From NCBI RefSeq assembly GCF_013359755.1, contig NZ_JABMCJ010000082.1:1-64000 (forward strand): 64,000 nucleotides of DNA, written 5' to 3'. This stretch comes from Tardiphaga robiniae. GTDB taxonomy: Bacteria; Pseudomonadota; Alphaproteobacteria; Rhizobiales; Xanthobacteraceae. The notes beneath the pieces are model-generated. The model saw nothing but the letters and a program-made list of their open reading frames with translations, did not search any database and was not told the DNA's origin. This document shows, one piece after another, positions 34,990-44,900 of the stretch. The translations under genes were made by a program, and so were the position numbers. Each line of letters begins with the position of its first letter. The stretch's first letter is position 1.

Positions 34990-36215
34990 CTTCGTCGCCC
35001 GCCTTCAGGATGCCACCGATGTCCGCCGGCAAAACATTCAGCCTCAGCCAGCTCAGGACCGCCGATCTCATCGTCGATGCGGTCTACCAAGGGGACCGGA
35101 GGGGCAACTCCGCGGACGATCCGATTTCCCACCTTCTGAAGGTGTCGAACCAGGGAGGCTTCAGATATCGAGGCAGCTTGGATTCGCTCGATCTGGTGGC
35201 CCTCGTTTCGTCGATGAACGACCCCGACTGGCCTGACACGCTCGACCGCCAGTCGGGCACCTTCGTATATTTCGGCGACAACAAACGTCCGGGACATGCC
35301 CTGCACGATACACGTCGCTTTGGGAACGATCTGCTGCGCAGGTTCTTCGAGTCCGCCCACTCCGGATCGGCGGATCGGAGCAAAGTTCCGCCGATCTTCG
35401 TGTTCGCCAAGACAGGCGAATGGCGGGACGTGCGGTTCCTCGGATTAGCGGTCCCCGGATCCCCGGACATGCAGAGTTACGAAGACCTAGTGGCCGTCTG
35501 GCGGACGAACGCTGGCCTGCGCTTCCAGAACTATCGCGCGAGGTTCACAATTCTCGACATTCCGGAAATTTCACGTGCTTGGTTGAACGAGCTGGCAGCG
35601 GGCACACAGGTCCATGCCACAGCGCCCATCGTTTGGCGCGACTGGATCCTTTCCGGACGGTACCGGCCCCTGCGGTCGCTACCCTCGATCGAACACCGCT
35701 CGAAGTTTGAACAGCAGCCGTCCGCTCCCGCCGATCGCGACATGGTGGCGAGGATCCACTCATATTTTATCGACCGCCCGCACAATTTCGAACACTGCGC
35801 TGCCGCCCTGGCGAAGATGATGATGCCCGACATTGTCAGCATCGACGTGACCCGGGCGTCGCGGGACGGCGGACGGGACGCGACCGGAAAGTTCAACATC
35901 GGCAGCGGGGCGAGCGCGGTCCTCGTGGATTTCGCCTTGGAGGCGAAGTGCTACGCATTCGGAAACGCGGTCGGAGTCCGGGAGATGTCCCGATTGATCT
36001 CCCGGTTGCGCCACCGGCAGTTCGGAATTCTAGTGACCACAAGTCACCTTGATAGCCAAGCCTATCGCGAGATCAAGGAGGACCAGCATCCGATCGTCGT
36101 GATCTCAGCGATAGACATCGTCTCAATCCTCCGCTCGCATGGTCATGCAACGCCATCGGCAGCCAGCGCATGGCTTGCACTGGAGTTCCCGAAGCACGAG
36201 GCCTCTGAGCAATAG
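34986..36215 (+). CDS. Mrr-type restriction endonuclease with an N-terminal recognition domain
   Basis: The product is 409 aa and overlaps the methyltransferase stop by 4 bp. The C-terminal ~170 residues are an Mrr-like PD-(D/E)xK nuclease: ASRDGGRDATGKF (catalytic Asp), FALEAKCYA (Glu-x-Lys), then VGVREMSRLISRL and GILVTTSHLDSQA. The N-terminal ~230 residues (DAVYQGDRRGN, LDSLDLVALVSSMNDPDWPD, YFGDNKRPG) resemble the N-terminal DNA-reading domain of AspBHI-like nucleases, which recognise modified cytosine. That match is from memory and less certain. It should cleave DNA according to methylation state. It occupies the place where DISARM normally has DrmC. Confidence 0.8.
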   Translation: MTSSPAFRMPPMSAGKTFSLSQLRTADLIVDAVYQGDRRGNSADDPISHLLKVSNQGGFRYRGSLDSLDLVALVSSMNDPDWPDTLDRQSGTFVYFGDNKRPGHALHDTRRFGNDLLRRFFESAHSGSADRSKVPPIFVFAKTGEWRDVRFLGLAVPGSPDMQSYEDLVAVWRTNAGLRFQNYRARFTILDIPEISRAWLNELAAGTQVHATAPIVWRDWILSGRYRPLRSLPSIEHRSKFEQQPSAPADRDMVARIHSYFIDRPHNFEHCAAALAKMMMPDIVSIDVTRASRDGGRDATGKFNIGSGASAVLVDFALEAKCYAFGNAVGVREMSRLISRLRHRQFGILVTTSHLDSQAYREIKEDQHPIVVISAIDIVSILRSHGHATPSAASAWLALEFPKHEASEQ

Positions 36216-36422
36216 TTTCTGTTAGCGCTCACCTTAGAACGACAACGATGGCCGCTGGTTTCTCCATTTTACTGGTAGAGCCGCTCGGCTCTCGACGCTC
36301 CGGCCGCGGTGCAAGTTGAGGAACAGCAGGAGATCCGTACGCGTCCGACGAGGACCGCCTTGTTTGAACGGGATATCTCGCGAAGCATGTGACCTTAAGT
36401 CTAGCTTTAAGGTCATCAGGCG
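36216..36422. other. Junction between the defence operon and the IS66 remnant
   Basis: About 200 bp with no gene. A short inverted repeat (gaccttaa ... ttaaggtc) lies at about 36390-36416, just before the transposase gene, and may belong to the insertion sequence end or to its promoter region. Confidence 0.35.
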
Positions 36423-36821
36423 ATGCGGGTTGAGGTTTTAGGCGGGGTCGAGCGGCGGCGACGCTGGTCGCATGACGACAAGATTCGGATCATCGAAGAG
36501 ACGCTGGCGCCGGGCGCGAAGGTGACTGAGGTGGCGCGCCGCAACGGGATTGCGGCGAGCGTGGTGTTCACCTGGCGACGGCAGGCTCGAACGGTCGAGA
36601 AAGTCGGGCCTTATTTTGCGCCGGTGCAGATTGCCACCGCGGAAACGGGCGAGCAAGCCGCCAAGGTTGTGCCGGAGGCCGACAGGCGGGTGCGGCCGGT
36701 GCCGGTCGCCCGCACTGGATTGATCGAGATTGATTTTGGCAGCCGGGGACGCGTCCGGGTGGATGCGCAAGTCGACGCGGATGCATTGGCGCGGGTTCTC
36801 GACGTGCTGGAACGTCGATGA
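36423..36821 (+). CDS. tnpA: IS66 accessory protein TnpA
   Basis: The product is 132 aa. The first ~55 residues form a transposase_8-type helix-turn-helix (RRRWSHDDKIRIIEETLAPG, KVTEVARRNGIAASVVFTWR). The C-terminal segment (TGLIEIDFGSRGRVRVDAQV, ADALARVLDVLERR) is typical of IS66 TnpA. It is full length. Its stop overlaps the tnpB start as in intact IS66 elements. Confidence 0.9.
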   Translation: MRVEVLGGVERRRRWSHDDKIRIIEETLAPGAKVTEVARRNGIAASVVFTWRRQARTVEKVGPYFAPVQIATAETGEQAAKVVPEADRRVRPVPVARTGLIEIDFGSRGRVRVDAQVDADALARVLDVLERR

Positions 36822-37130
36822 TTGCGATACCTGGCAATGTGCGGGTTTGGCTTGCGACGGGTCATACCGACATGCGGCGCGGATTCCCCAGCCTCGCACG
36901 TCTCGTGCAGGAGGGTTTGAAGCGCGATCCTCATATTGGTGATCTCTACGTTTTTAGGGGCCGTCGCGGCGACCTGATCAAGATTATTTGGCATGATGGT
37001 CAAGGCGCGTGCCTGTTCACGAAGCGACTGGAGCGCGGCCACTTCCTGTGGCCGTCCCTTGCAGACGGCGTTGTCACGATCAGCGTTGCGCAATTATCCT
37101 ATCTTCTGTCCGGAATTGACTGGCGCATAA
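36423..37130 (+). mobile_element. IS66 family insertion sequence, truncated
   Basis: The accessory genes tnpA and tnpB of an IS66 element are present in the usual order with a 4-bp overlap. The TnpB homology stops after GIDWR at about 37123 and the large tnpC transposase gene is absent. The element is a remnant that can no longer move by itself. Confidence 0.8.
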
Positions 37131-37207
37131 CTTACAAGAACGGCAGCGATCAAGACACCGGGGTGTTCGCGAATTCCTATCGAGTTGGATTGACCGGGAA
37201 GATCTAA
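36818..37207 (+). CDS. tnpB: IS66 accessory protein TnpB, altered C-terminus
   Basis: Residues 1-~103 match IS66 Orf2/TnpB (VWLATGHTDMRRGFPSLARL, DLYVFRGRRGDLIKIIWHDG, GACLFTKRLERGHFLWP, ISVAQLSYLLSGIDWR). From there the frame continues into unrelated sequence for ~26 residues (ITYKNGSDQDTGVFANSYRV). Intact TnpB is about 115 residues and ends soon after GIDWR. The break marks where the rest of the element was lost. Confidence 0.85.
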   Translation: MIAIPGNVRVWLATGHTDMRRGFPSLARLVQEGLKRDPHIGDLYVFRGRRGDLIKIIWHDGQGACLFTKRLERGHFLWPSLADGVVTISVAQLSYLLSGIDWRITYKNGSDQDTGVFANSYRVGLTGKI

Positions 37208-37501
37208 CGTGACTAAGCGCCGCGACGATCTTCATCCCCACCGGTCGGCTATCGGTGAGAACCGACCTGCCACTTGTACGGATCGCCCCTTGTTCCTGAC
37301 GTCGAACGCTACGCCGTGGAAGGTCCGCATCGCCAAGTCAGCATCGGTTCTTCTTTGAAGAAAATAACGACGTACGACTAATGTCCGACGCTCAGGCAAT
37401 GGATAGTGACATGCAACACCTCCGTCCCCCCGTTGAACCTCGTGCACTTCCGGGGCGAGACAAATAGGACGATCTCTTGCCTTACAAATGTGCGACGTAG
37501 A
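37208..37501. other. Stretch between IS66 remnant and recombinase operon, no gene seen
   Basis: About 290 bp without a convincing ORF. The flanking recombinase gene ends at 37502 on the minus strand, so a terminator is expected here, but I see no strong GC hairpin with a T run. Confidence 0.4.
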
Positions 37502-38914
37502 TCAAGCCATTTCTGGCAATCCATTGAATTCGTCGACCTCTACCTGAAGCTGGCGTATTAATTGAGATGTCTTCTTGGCATCGCCACGATCGATACTTTC
37601 AGCGATGTCTCTTAGATGCAGATTTAGATCAACGGTCCGTCGCAAGATCTTCCTACGATTGTTCAGAATTCGGATGCTGCTCTTCATCGATTGTGCCAGC
37701 GACGCCTCAGCTGTGCGAATCTTGCGATCAAGAACCTGGTTGAGATAAGGCCTGAGGGACATCGGACTCATGTGTCCCATTCGCTCGGCAACAATTGTCA
37801 ATATGGTCTCAACCCATGAAGAGGTCGCTCCAACTTTTAGGCCCCCTTCGAACAAAGAGTCTACGAGCGTTTGAATCTGCTCGACGCAATACTTCGCCCG
37901 CAAGCGATGCAAACTAGCCTTCTCGACATTTGCCACGGCAAAATCCCTCTTGGCGAGAGTTGTGAGGCTGTCCTCGTCTAGCGGCATTCCCGTTCTACTT
38001 GAGATGAAGATTTCCTGTGGCTCCTGATATCCCAGAATTGACTTGCGACATCTCTCGACCATGTCTGCGCGCCCAAGGAAGATCCAATCCCATGTTGCAA
38101 GCACAAGGTCGGTCGGCGCCAGGACCGTCCAGGTCGCGCCGCCCTTGCGAACGACCTTAATCGGCCACTTAACATGGCCATCGTTGTCACGCATGACGTC
38201 GGCCTGTTTCGGTAGGTCTTTTTTGCGGAGACTCAAGATCTCCGCCCTGCGCGTGCCGACTTCCTCAGCCCACGAATACATCAGAGTGTCGCGTTCGCCG
38301 AACTCGCGATCAGCGGCAACTTCGTGTATTCTCATAGCTTCATGATCGTTAGGTGTATGTCGCTTGCCCTGGCTCGACTGACTCACGCTCATCGTAAGAG
38401 GCGTCGTCCAGGACGTGATGACCCTCCCGCGCTTTCCCTTACTGAAGATCTTCTCGGCCGTAATCGGAAAATTGCGAAGCTGGACGTAGTGAGGCAGCAA
38501 CTCAGCATCGTAGATCCCTACATGAAATCGCAGTCTGCCAGTCTCCTCCGCCCAGCGATAGAACGCGAACACGATGATCAACACCGTATTAATACGTTTT
38601 GCGTCGATACCATCAGTGCGACGCATCTTCTCTCGCCACAGCACGAGAAATTCGTCGTCTACACCGTCCCAAGGACGTCCGTGGACTCGACAAAACCGAA
38701 GAAACGGACGCAGGATCTTGGCATACTCATAGGCGCTAGAGAGAGCCGCACCGGTCCTAATGACAATGTGTCGCAACCAGTCCGATGCAGCCTCATCGAT
38801 GCCTTCCGCCCATACAAGCGTTGGTAGACCATTGTAGGATCGTCCGGCAATCACGCAGGTTGCATCCGTCTTCACGATTGAACCCAAGTCGTTCTTTGAC
38901 TGAACCTTGACCAC
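37502..38914 (-). CDS. Tyrosine recombinase (last gene of the recombinase operon)
   Basis: The product is 470 aa. A SAM-like N-terminal domain is at ~50-120 (RTGAALSSAYEYAKILRPFL, RFCRVHGRPWDG). The catalytic domain shows the first Arg in WAEEVGTRRAEILSLRKKDL, the His-x-x-Arg in LHRLRAKYC, the second His in ERMGHMSPMS and a candidate Tyr in LRPYLNQV. The active site therefore appears complete. The last ~100 residues are helical (SIRILNNRRKILRRTVDLNL). It starts 17 bp after the stop of the small coiled-coil gene. With the two larger recombinase-like proteins it probably forms a complex that inserts and excises the island. Confidence 0.88.
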   Translation of the reverse strand: MVKVQSKNDLGSIVKTDATCVIAGRSYNGLPTLVWAEGIDEAASDWLRHIVIRTGAALSSAYEYAKILRPFLRFCRVHGRPWDGVDDEFLVLWREKMRRTDGIDAKRINTVLIIVFAFYRWAEETGRLRFHVGIYDAELLPHYVQLRNFPITAEKIFSKGKRGRVITSWTTPLTMSVSQSSQGKRHTPNDHEAMRIHEVAADREFGERDTLMYSWAEEVGTRRAEILSLRKKDLPKQADVMRDNDGHVKWPIKVVRKGGATWTVLAPTDLVLATWDWIFLGRADMVERCRKSILGYQEPQEIFISSRTGMPLDEDSLTTLAKRDFAVANVEKASLHRLRAKYCVEQIQTLVDSLFEGGLKVGATSSWVETILTIVAERMGHMSPMSLRPYLNQVLDRKIRTAEASLAQSMKSSIRILNNRRKILRRTVDLNLHLRDIAESIDRGDAKKTSQLIRQLQVEVDEFNGLPEMA

Positions 38915-38931
38915 GGCGGATCAATCGCTGA

Positions 38932-39363
38932 CTAGGACTTCAAAGAATGCTGCCGTACCTGTCGGCGCAATTTGGAAACTTCCGCAGTCTTCAACCTCAG
39001 CTTCTCCCTGAGGTCTCGAAGCCTCCCCACCAACTCCGACACTTTGAAGTCCTCCCCGGAGTTCACCCCATCATCTTCCGGGCCCCCTCTTTGGGCTTCG
39101 CTTAATAGGTCCTCGTCGATCGAAGCGAGAAGACGTTTGATCCTCGGGTTCTGGTTCATCACAGACGTTCCGCTTCCAATTTTCGACGCTAGATACTTGC
39201 GGCGCAGTCGAGAGCCCACGACCGCAACGCTCCGCGCCGTCGGATCGGTCAGCGCCTCCTCGGCGATCTGCTTCGCACGCTCATAAAACACTCGACCACG
39301 GTCCGCATTTGACAACGCGCTGACATCTACCGTCCAGATATTCTCAATTTCGCGGTATCTCAT
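38932..39363 (-). CDS. Small coiled-coil protein of the recombinase operon
   Basis: The product is 143 aa and overlaps the preceding gene by 4 bp (ATGA). The middle is basic (VGSRLRRKYLASKIGSGTSV, NPRIKRLLASIDEDLL). The C-terminal ~40 residues form a predicted coiled coil (LVGRLRDLREKLRLKTAEVS). No family is recognised. Tn554-like elements have a small third protein (TnpC) beside two recombinases, so this gene or its neighbour may play that part. That is a comparison of layout, not of sequence. Confidence 0.7.
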   Translation of the reverse strand: MRYREIENIWTVDVSALSNADRGRVFYERAKQIAEEALTDPTARSVAVVGSRLRRKYLASKIGSGTSVMNQNPRIKRLLASIDEDLLSEAQRGGPEDDGVNSGEDFKVSELVGRLRDLREKLRLKTAEVSKLRRQVRQHSLKS

Positions 39364-39896
39364 GATACGATCGTCGGCCCCTGATAGATGGAAAGCTTCC
39401 TTCTAAGGTCAGCGTTCTCCTCTCGAAGTATCCGCGACTGCTGATCGGCGGCATCTGCGCGCCTCTGCTCATTCAATCGTGCATAGCGTTCCATATGCCA
39501 TTGCGACGCGATGCTTGCGATTTTCTGCTCGAAATGAGATTTATTGAATTTCGATGGCGGCGATGACGGCTTCATGGGACGCTTCGGTTGCCCGTAACGC
39601 TTAGCAATCGCGTTCATAAGTCGGGCGATTTCCCTGACGCCTTCGCCGAACACCGAATGGGTTTGCGTGAAGTCGTTTGGCGACGAGATTCTAAATATCC
39701 CGATTTCGGGATCGTCCCATTCGCGCGCAGCACGAAGACTTCTAGGAACGCTGTATCGCTTTCCCATCGGAATTCCGTCGTCAAGCCATTGAAGCAACAC
39801 CACCTTCCGTCGTTGGATACGATCGGCGACGCCTAGCGTGTCTTTTCCCGGCCGAGCAAAAAGATCAACAATAGTGCTACCAGATCCTGGTCTCAT
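39360..39896 (-). CDS. Small protein of the recombinase operon with a C-terminal coiled coil
   Basis: The product is 178 aa. It overlaps the genes on both sides by 4 bp, so translation is coupled. The first half is compact (RKVVLLQWLDDGIPMGKRYS, PRSLRAAREWDDPEIGIFRI, HSVFGEGVREIARLMNA). The second half is charged and helical (ADAADQQSRILREENADLRR). I do not recognise the family. Its place behind a ~680-residue recombinase recalls GmtX of the gamma-mobile-trio elements and TnpC of Tn554. Neither identity is claimed. Confidence 0.75.
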   Translation of the reverse strand: MRPGSGSTIVDLFARPGKDTLGVADRIQRRKVVLLQWLDDGIPMGKRYSVPRSLRAAREWDDPEIGIFRISSPNDFTQTHSVFGEGVREIARLMNAIAKRYGQPKRPMKPSSPPSKFNKSHFEQKIASIASQWHMERYARLNEQRRADAADQQSRILREENADLRRKLSIYQGPTIVS

Positions 39897-41944
39897 TGGA
39901 TGTCCCTAACCGCAAACACCGGCTCCAATGGCTCGGCCGTCGAGTAAATCTCCTCGTAGGCGCTTTTGAGGGTGACGAGGTTCATACGCTCAAGATCACC
40001 GAACAACGTCGACCTGCCACAACCCGCCTCTACAGTCCGTTCAAGATGGCTGACTTGAGCAGCAACATAAGGCGCACGGTTTCCCTCGATAATCGAGAAC
40101 ACACAGCTATGACAGGTCAACGGCCCCTGCCTCGTCCGGTCCGGTCCCTTAACGCCTGAAAGATCGACCTCTCCTTCGCGGCAAACAGCTTTTCTTGCAG
40201 CATCGTTTGTCAACGGACAGGAGCAAGTGACCCACGGCAGCGGTGACAGAACGAGTAATTCGCGTTCCATGAAGGCCGACAGGCGCGAGGCCGCATGGTT
40301 CGGCGTGACGACCTGCATTTTTCGACGGAGTTGATCGGTGATATGTCTGGCGGCCCGTTTGATCCTCTCACCCATTTTCCCCCCGATGGCACGACTTCCC
40401 GTGACGACGGATCGGCAAAAGTCGCTCCGATACTGTATCTCCGCCTCCCGCCAGATTTGCGTTACCTCTGTGTCTTGGGTCACATACCCACGGGCGGTCT
40501 CAAGGCTGAAATGCCTTAGTTGATGGGCGAGAACCTCGATGGTGGCTCCGTCGAAGCGGTAGAAGTACAGGACGGCGAAGAACCGGCGCATTTGCCGTGG
40601 TACCCAATGCCATTTCCTCGATGGTTCATTATGAGGAGTGTGAAGCGGAACGCCAACGATGTCGGCAAAAGCATCAAGCCGTTCGCCCACGTCCAGCTTG
40701 GTGACCCTATTGCGGTCGTCGAGCCACTGGAAAATCTCCTCATTTCCCCCTTGCCGACGCGCTCCGGCGCTGATCGCCTTTTGCACTTCGACGGCTCGCG
40801 CCACGACATTGGGGATCGGGATCCAGTCTTTTCGTTCCAATGTCTTCTCAATGTAGACGAAAAGCCACCAGCCCCCAGCATCGTCGCCGGCCAAGCAATC
40901 GACGGTCAGCTCGTCGATCTCTCGATCGCGACGAGCCGAGAACGCAGCAATCACGATCCAGCACGCTGTAGCCATATTGACGACATCTGCACGGAGTTTC
41001 GAGCGATCTCGGATTTCGATAGCGGCAAGAAGCGCCTCCGAGCGTGTAAACACCCAGCTGACGGATTGCTCAAATAGGTGGAGAGCAAGGTGCGACGGCG
41101 GAACGGGTGTGACTTCGCTGGGAACACCTTTGATCATCGCGACACGGACGGCACCAGCTTCGAAAGGCTTAGTGTTAGACACCTCCGCCTGGACCGCCCT
41201 TCGCATGCCCCAGAGCCCCTCCATCACACCGAGCCAGCGGTACAATCCGCCAACGGTGAGGTTCTTGAACGGCGGCATCTCGGCAGGCAGATCGCTGCAG
41301 TCTCTGAAACCCGCGTCGCCCTCGGCCCTCATTATGAGCCAACTAACTTGACTGGAATGACTGGCCACCTCAGGGAGGTTACATGCCGCAACGATCTTCT
41401 TCGTCGAGTAGTCCCTGAGTTTTCCCGACAGACGGACATTGCACGGCGGTGAATTGCCCGACTCTGCAAGCGCCGCGAGATAGGCCTCAACACGCTTCGG
41501 CGCATCGAGGATAGAATCCACGCCGTAGCGGCAGGCTTCCGTCAGCAACTCAAAATCATACTCGACGAGATATTTGAAGGAGTCGAGACCACGGAGTGTC
41601 AAAGCATGAGCGATATGCATCAAATGCCGCACTAAGGAAGCGTGCGTTTTCGCCTTATCCACTTCTCCGAAACGCGGGTCTCTGATGAACCACGCATATT
41701 CCTTAACAGTCGCATATAATCGAGGCGCCTCAACGAGGGAGCGCCCGTCCGCCAGGAGATAATCGAAGCGAATCGTTTCCACATTACGAGCATCGTCCGT
41801 ATCGGCGACTTGCCATGTATCAGCGGAATAAGGACTTTGCAGCCACGTTGCGCGCCGAGCTTCGTCAAACTCTGCGCTACCAAGAGTGCGCCGCTCAGTC
41901 CGCTCAATGGCAGGATCTAAAATCGGGTTTATTTCTACCATGGC
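39893..41944 (-). CDS. Large tyrosine recombinase-like protein with C-terminal Cys cluster
   Basis: The product is 683 aa from the ATG at 41944, which overlaps the previous stop. An in-frame ATG at 42007 would add 21 residues inside that gene. The catalytic region shows FSARRDREIDELTVDCL (first Arg), WVPRQMRRFFAVLYFYR (the His of His-x-x-Arg appears replaced) and LRHFSLETARGYVTQD (second His and Tyr). A Cys-rich tail follows (WVTCSCPL, AVCREGEV, LTCHSCVFSI) that may bind zinc. The length and layout recall TnpB of Tn554 and the larger integrase of gamma-mobile-trio elements. The missing His may weaken its own catalysis. Confidence 0.83.
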   Translation of the reverse strand, partial: AMVEINPILDPAIERTERRTLGSAEFDEARRATWLQSPYSADTWQVADTDDARNVETIRFDYLLADGRSLVEAPRLYATVKEYAWFIRDPRFGEVDKAKTHASLVRHLMHIAHALTLRGLDSFKYLVEYDFELLTEACRYGVDSILDAPKRVEAYLAALAESGNSPPCNVRLSGKLRDYSTKKIVAACNLPEVASHSSQVSWLIMRAEGDAGFRDCSDLPAEMPPFKNLTVGGLYRWLGVMEGLWGMRRAVQAEVSNTKPFEAGAVRVAMIKGVPSEVTPVPPSHLALHLFEQSVSWVFTRSEALLAAIEIRDRSKLRADVVNMATACWIVIAAFSARRDREIDELTVDCLAGDDAGGWWLFVYIEKTLERKDWIPIPNVVARAVEVQKAISAGARRQGGNEEIFQWLDDRNRVTKLDVGERLDAFADIVGVPLHTPHNEPSRKWHWVPRQMRRFFAVLYFYRFDGATIEVLAHQLRHFSLETARGYVTQDTEVTQIWREAEIQYRSDFCRSVVTGSRAIGGKMGERIKRAARHITDQLRRKMQVVTPNHAASRLSAFMERELLVLSPLPWVTCSCPLTNDAARKAVCREGEVDLSGVKGPDRTRQGPLTCHSCVFSIIEGNRAPYVAAQVSHLERTVEAGCGRSTLFGDLERMNLVTLKSAYEEIYSTAEPLEPVFAVRDIQ

Positions 41945-44900
41945 GTATGAGCCACAAAATTGGCCGATTGCCTGAGTTCGGTTACTCGGTGCATCGCGGC
42001 CTTCCATATTTTATGCAACGGCCCCCGACTCATCTTCTCTTGGACAACATCAACGAGACATAGCCACGGCAACCAGACTTTCTCCCACCGCTCGGGACGA
42101 TCGCGCTCCCACTCCGCCGCGGCCGCTCGCAGCGATTCCTGCCAAAGCTGCAGTGTCGCAATCGCCTCCGTCTCGGCAATAATCAACATATGTGGGCAAC
42201 AATCCCAGCAACTCATCGTTTGGCACAAACGATCCCTTGGCCCTCTCGCATTCTTAAGGTTGAGGCAGAATGTTCCCAATCCCGTAGACGCCACCTGATC
42301 GAGACGTGCGCGCATCTCATTTTCAGAAACGCCAAGTCGATGCGCAGCTTCGGGAATTCCTCGAACGATCACCGTTTCGAGATCATTCTGGAATCGACGA
42401 ACGCCGTCATCATATAAAAGTCTTGTTGGCCATTTGTTCTGATAGCCTTTCGCCTCGCCAATCCCATGCTGCGCAATAGCGAGGCCAACCTGCAGGCGGC
42501 CATCATTTGAGAGGGCGGCGCGCAGCAATACGCTTGGGCGGATCATTCTTGGAACGAATTCCAATCCCTCCAATCCTGGCGTCTCGTCTGAGAAGCGTTT
42601 GAACCAGGCGGTGTACCAATCCGCGGGCATCAGCTGAATTCTCCCGCCACACCGAACGACGAACAGGCGATCCTGATCACTACCGGCCGATGATGCGTAT
42701 GGTTGCGATACCTCCTTCATCCATTCGAGCGCCACCACCACCGCGCTCTCTTTAGGATGATCGAAGAAGATCGGCTTCCCCTTGGCGCGCGCTTTATGCC
42801 CCGTAATGCGAGAATGATCGTCTAGATCGCTCGGTTGAACACAAGCACGATCGAGAGTACGCCCGACGCTTACGTTTGCCCCGCTTTCAGCCAAGTAGAG
42901 CGTAAGGATCGCGCCGCAAGCATCGAGACTTGGTGTCAGAATTCCATCAAGCTCTTCCAGACCGCCCAGCTCGCTAATTCGAGACCGGAAGAAGTACCCA
43001 TATCCGACTATCGGATCATTAATCGATGGAAGCGCACCGCCCAGGCGATCTCGTACCAGCTTAAATAGATTAGCCATGCTGCGTTTGCGGGCGGCGGCAC
43101 CGCTATCGCGAGGATAAGGAAAGTATTTTCGCACCAGTTCATCCCGAGCACACCTCCCTTCTTTACTCACCTGCTGCGCAAAATACTTCCTCTCGAAGTC
43201 CAGAGGTTCGATGTCCGCCTCGGCAAGAAGTTTCTGGCCTTGTGCCCATCTTGAGCGAGCCTCCTCGATGGACAAAATCGCTCGATCGATCAACGCGGAT
43301 ATGCGGTTGTTCAAGATTACCAGCACCGCTTCTGAAGCGGTGTCCGGCAAGCGTATCTGGCGCGCCAGCTCGGCACCAAGCCCTCGAATGAAATCATCAC
43401 GTTCATTTTTTTGCATGTCACTCTTGACCAATATGCACGCCTGGTCGAACCGCGCCCTCGCGAACTGCAAATAACCCTCCTGCACGCCCTCCGAACAAGC
43501 CGGCGTCAGCTCCGCGACACTCCGTAGGTGCCTGCCACTGCGCCCTCCTCGCATACTTATGTTGCGCAGACGCTTCTCAAGCTTCGGTGTCACGCCCCCC
43601 GCTTGCATCGCATTCAAGGCCGTCCGCAGCGCCTTAATCCGGGTCATGACGTTATTTCTTGCCGATGGATTTCCACCCGCTTCGCCTACGAGATGCTCGC
43701 GAAAGTAACTGAGGGCTTGCACCCAGTTGGGCTCGTTTGTGATCCTGCCATTAGCTTTCGCGTCTGCCACGACCGCTTTGCATATCGGGCTGGCATCTCG
43801 GCCAATCCACTTCAACGCGTCATACAGGGCCAGGTATGGAATCTTTGGCGCGGCCAAGCCGGACATTGCGATCTTGAACCGCGACCCGATCCGATCAATG
43901 AACGTCCCGGACCAGAGAGCCCGAAGTTTTCCGAAGGGGAACACGCGACCCTGCAGAAACGGGTCACTCATGCTCGTTTGCGCCTTCGCAAGCACTTTCG
44001 CCTCGCGAGAAGAAATCGCATCTGCAATCTTCGGCTCATCAAGAAGGCGAGGTTCGATGCCGGTGTCCGCTAACAGCCTCTTCTTGTTGATCGTGCGGAG
44101 ATCTTTCTTGAGCACTGGCTTGCGCAGCCATGTCTCCACCTTCTCGAGAGCGAACCGTTTATCTAGTGGAATGTATGCTTCCAAACGCGCCCTGAGATCG
44201 TAGCTTGCGAAAATCCCGACAATTTCTGGCGTGCGATAAATGCTGCCACCGTCCTTATATCCCATCGCCTCCATGCAAGTCTTGCGATCGACTTTCCCAT
44301 TGCGGTATCCAAGCGAGCCGGACGTGTACGCTTCTTCGAGATACTCCCGTATCGCTCCGATCTTCGACATGCCTCCCGTCGAGATCGCGTATTTTGTCTC
44401 GTACTCAGCGAAAATCTCCCTGTAGGAGTTTCCTAACAGAGATTGTGAGACTCCGATCAGCTTCGCGTAATGGGTGCGACTGATCAACCCACGACGGCTC
44501 GCGACGAGCGTACCGGCCGCGGAATCGCGCTCGATAAGACCTCGAAGTTTATTTTCCACGCTCTCCCAATCGGCTTCGTACTCAGAAAAGATGGCGCGGC
44601 ATCGATTCATCACAAATGAGAGAGAGACGCCAAGGACCTTAGCGTAGTGCGCCCGATTGACTAGGCTCGTGCGGCTTTTAACAATTTCTCCCGCGTTTCG
44701 GTCTCTCTCGAGTATCGAGCGTAGTCGGTCCGGAACTTTACCCAGGACGGCATCGTACTCAACGAGAACTGCGTTGCACTGGCGAGTGATTGAAGTCGTA
44801 GAGATACCAAGAAGTGCCGCATAATGTGACCTATTGATCATCCCGTCGAGGCTTGTCTGAATTTCTCCCGAATTGATGTCGCGATCGAGTAAGGCGCGCA

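Noticed and set aside
39360-41944. Naming the recombinase genes as GmtY/GmtZ/GmtX or Tn554 TnpA/B/C
   Set aside because: Only size and order are comparable; I cannot confirm sequence homology by eye, and the 1176-residue repeat protein does not fit either model.
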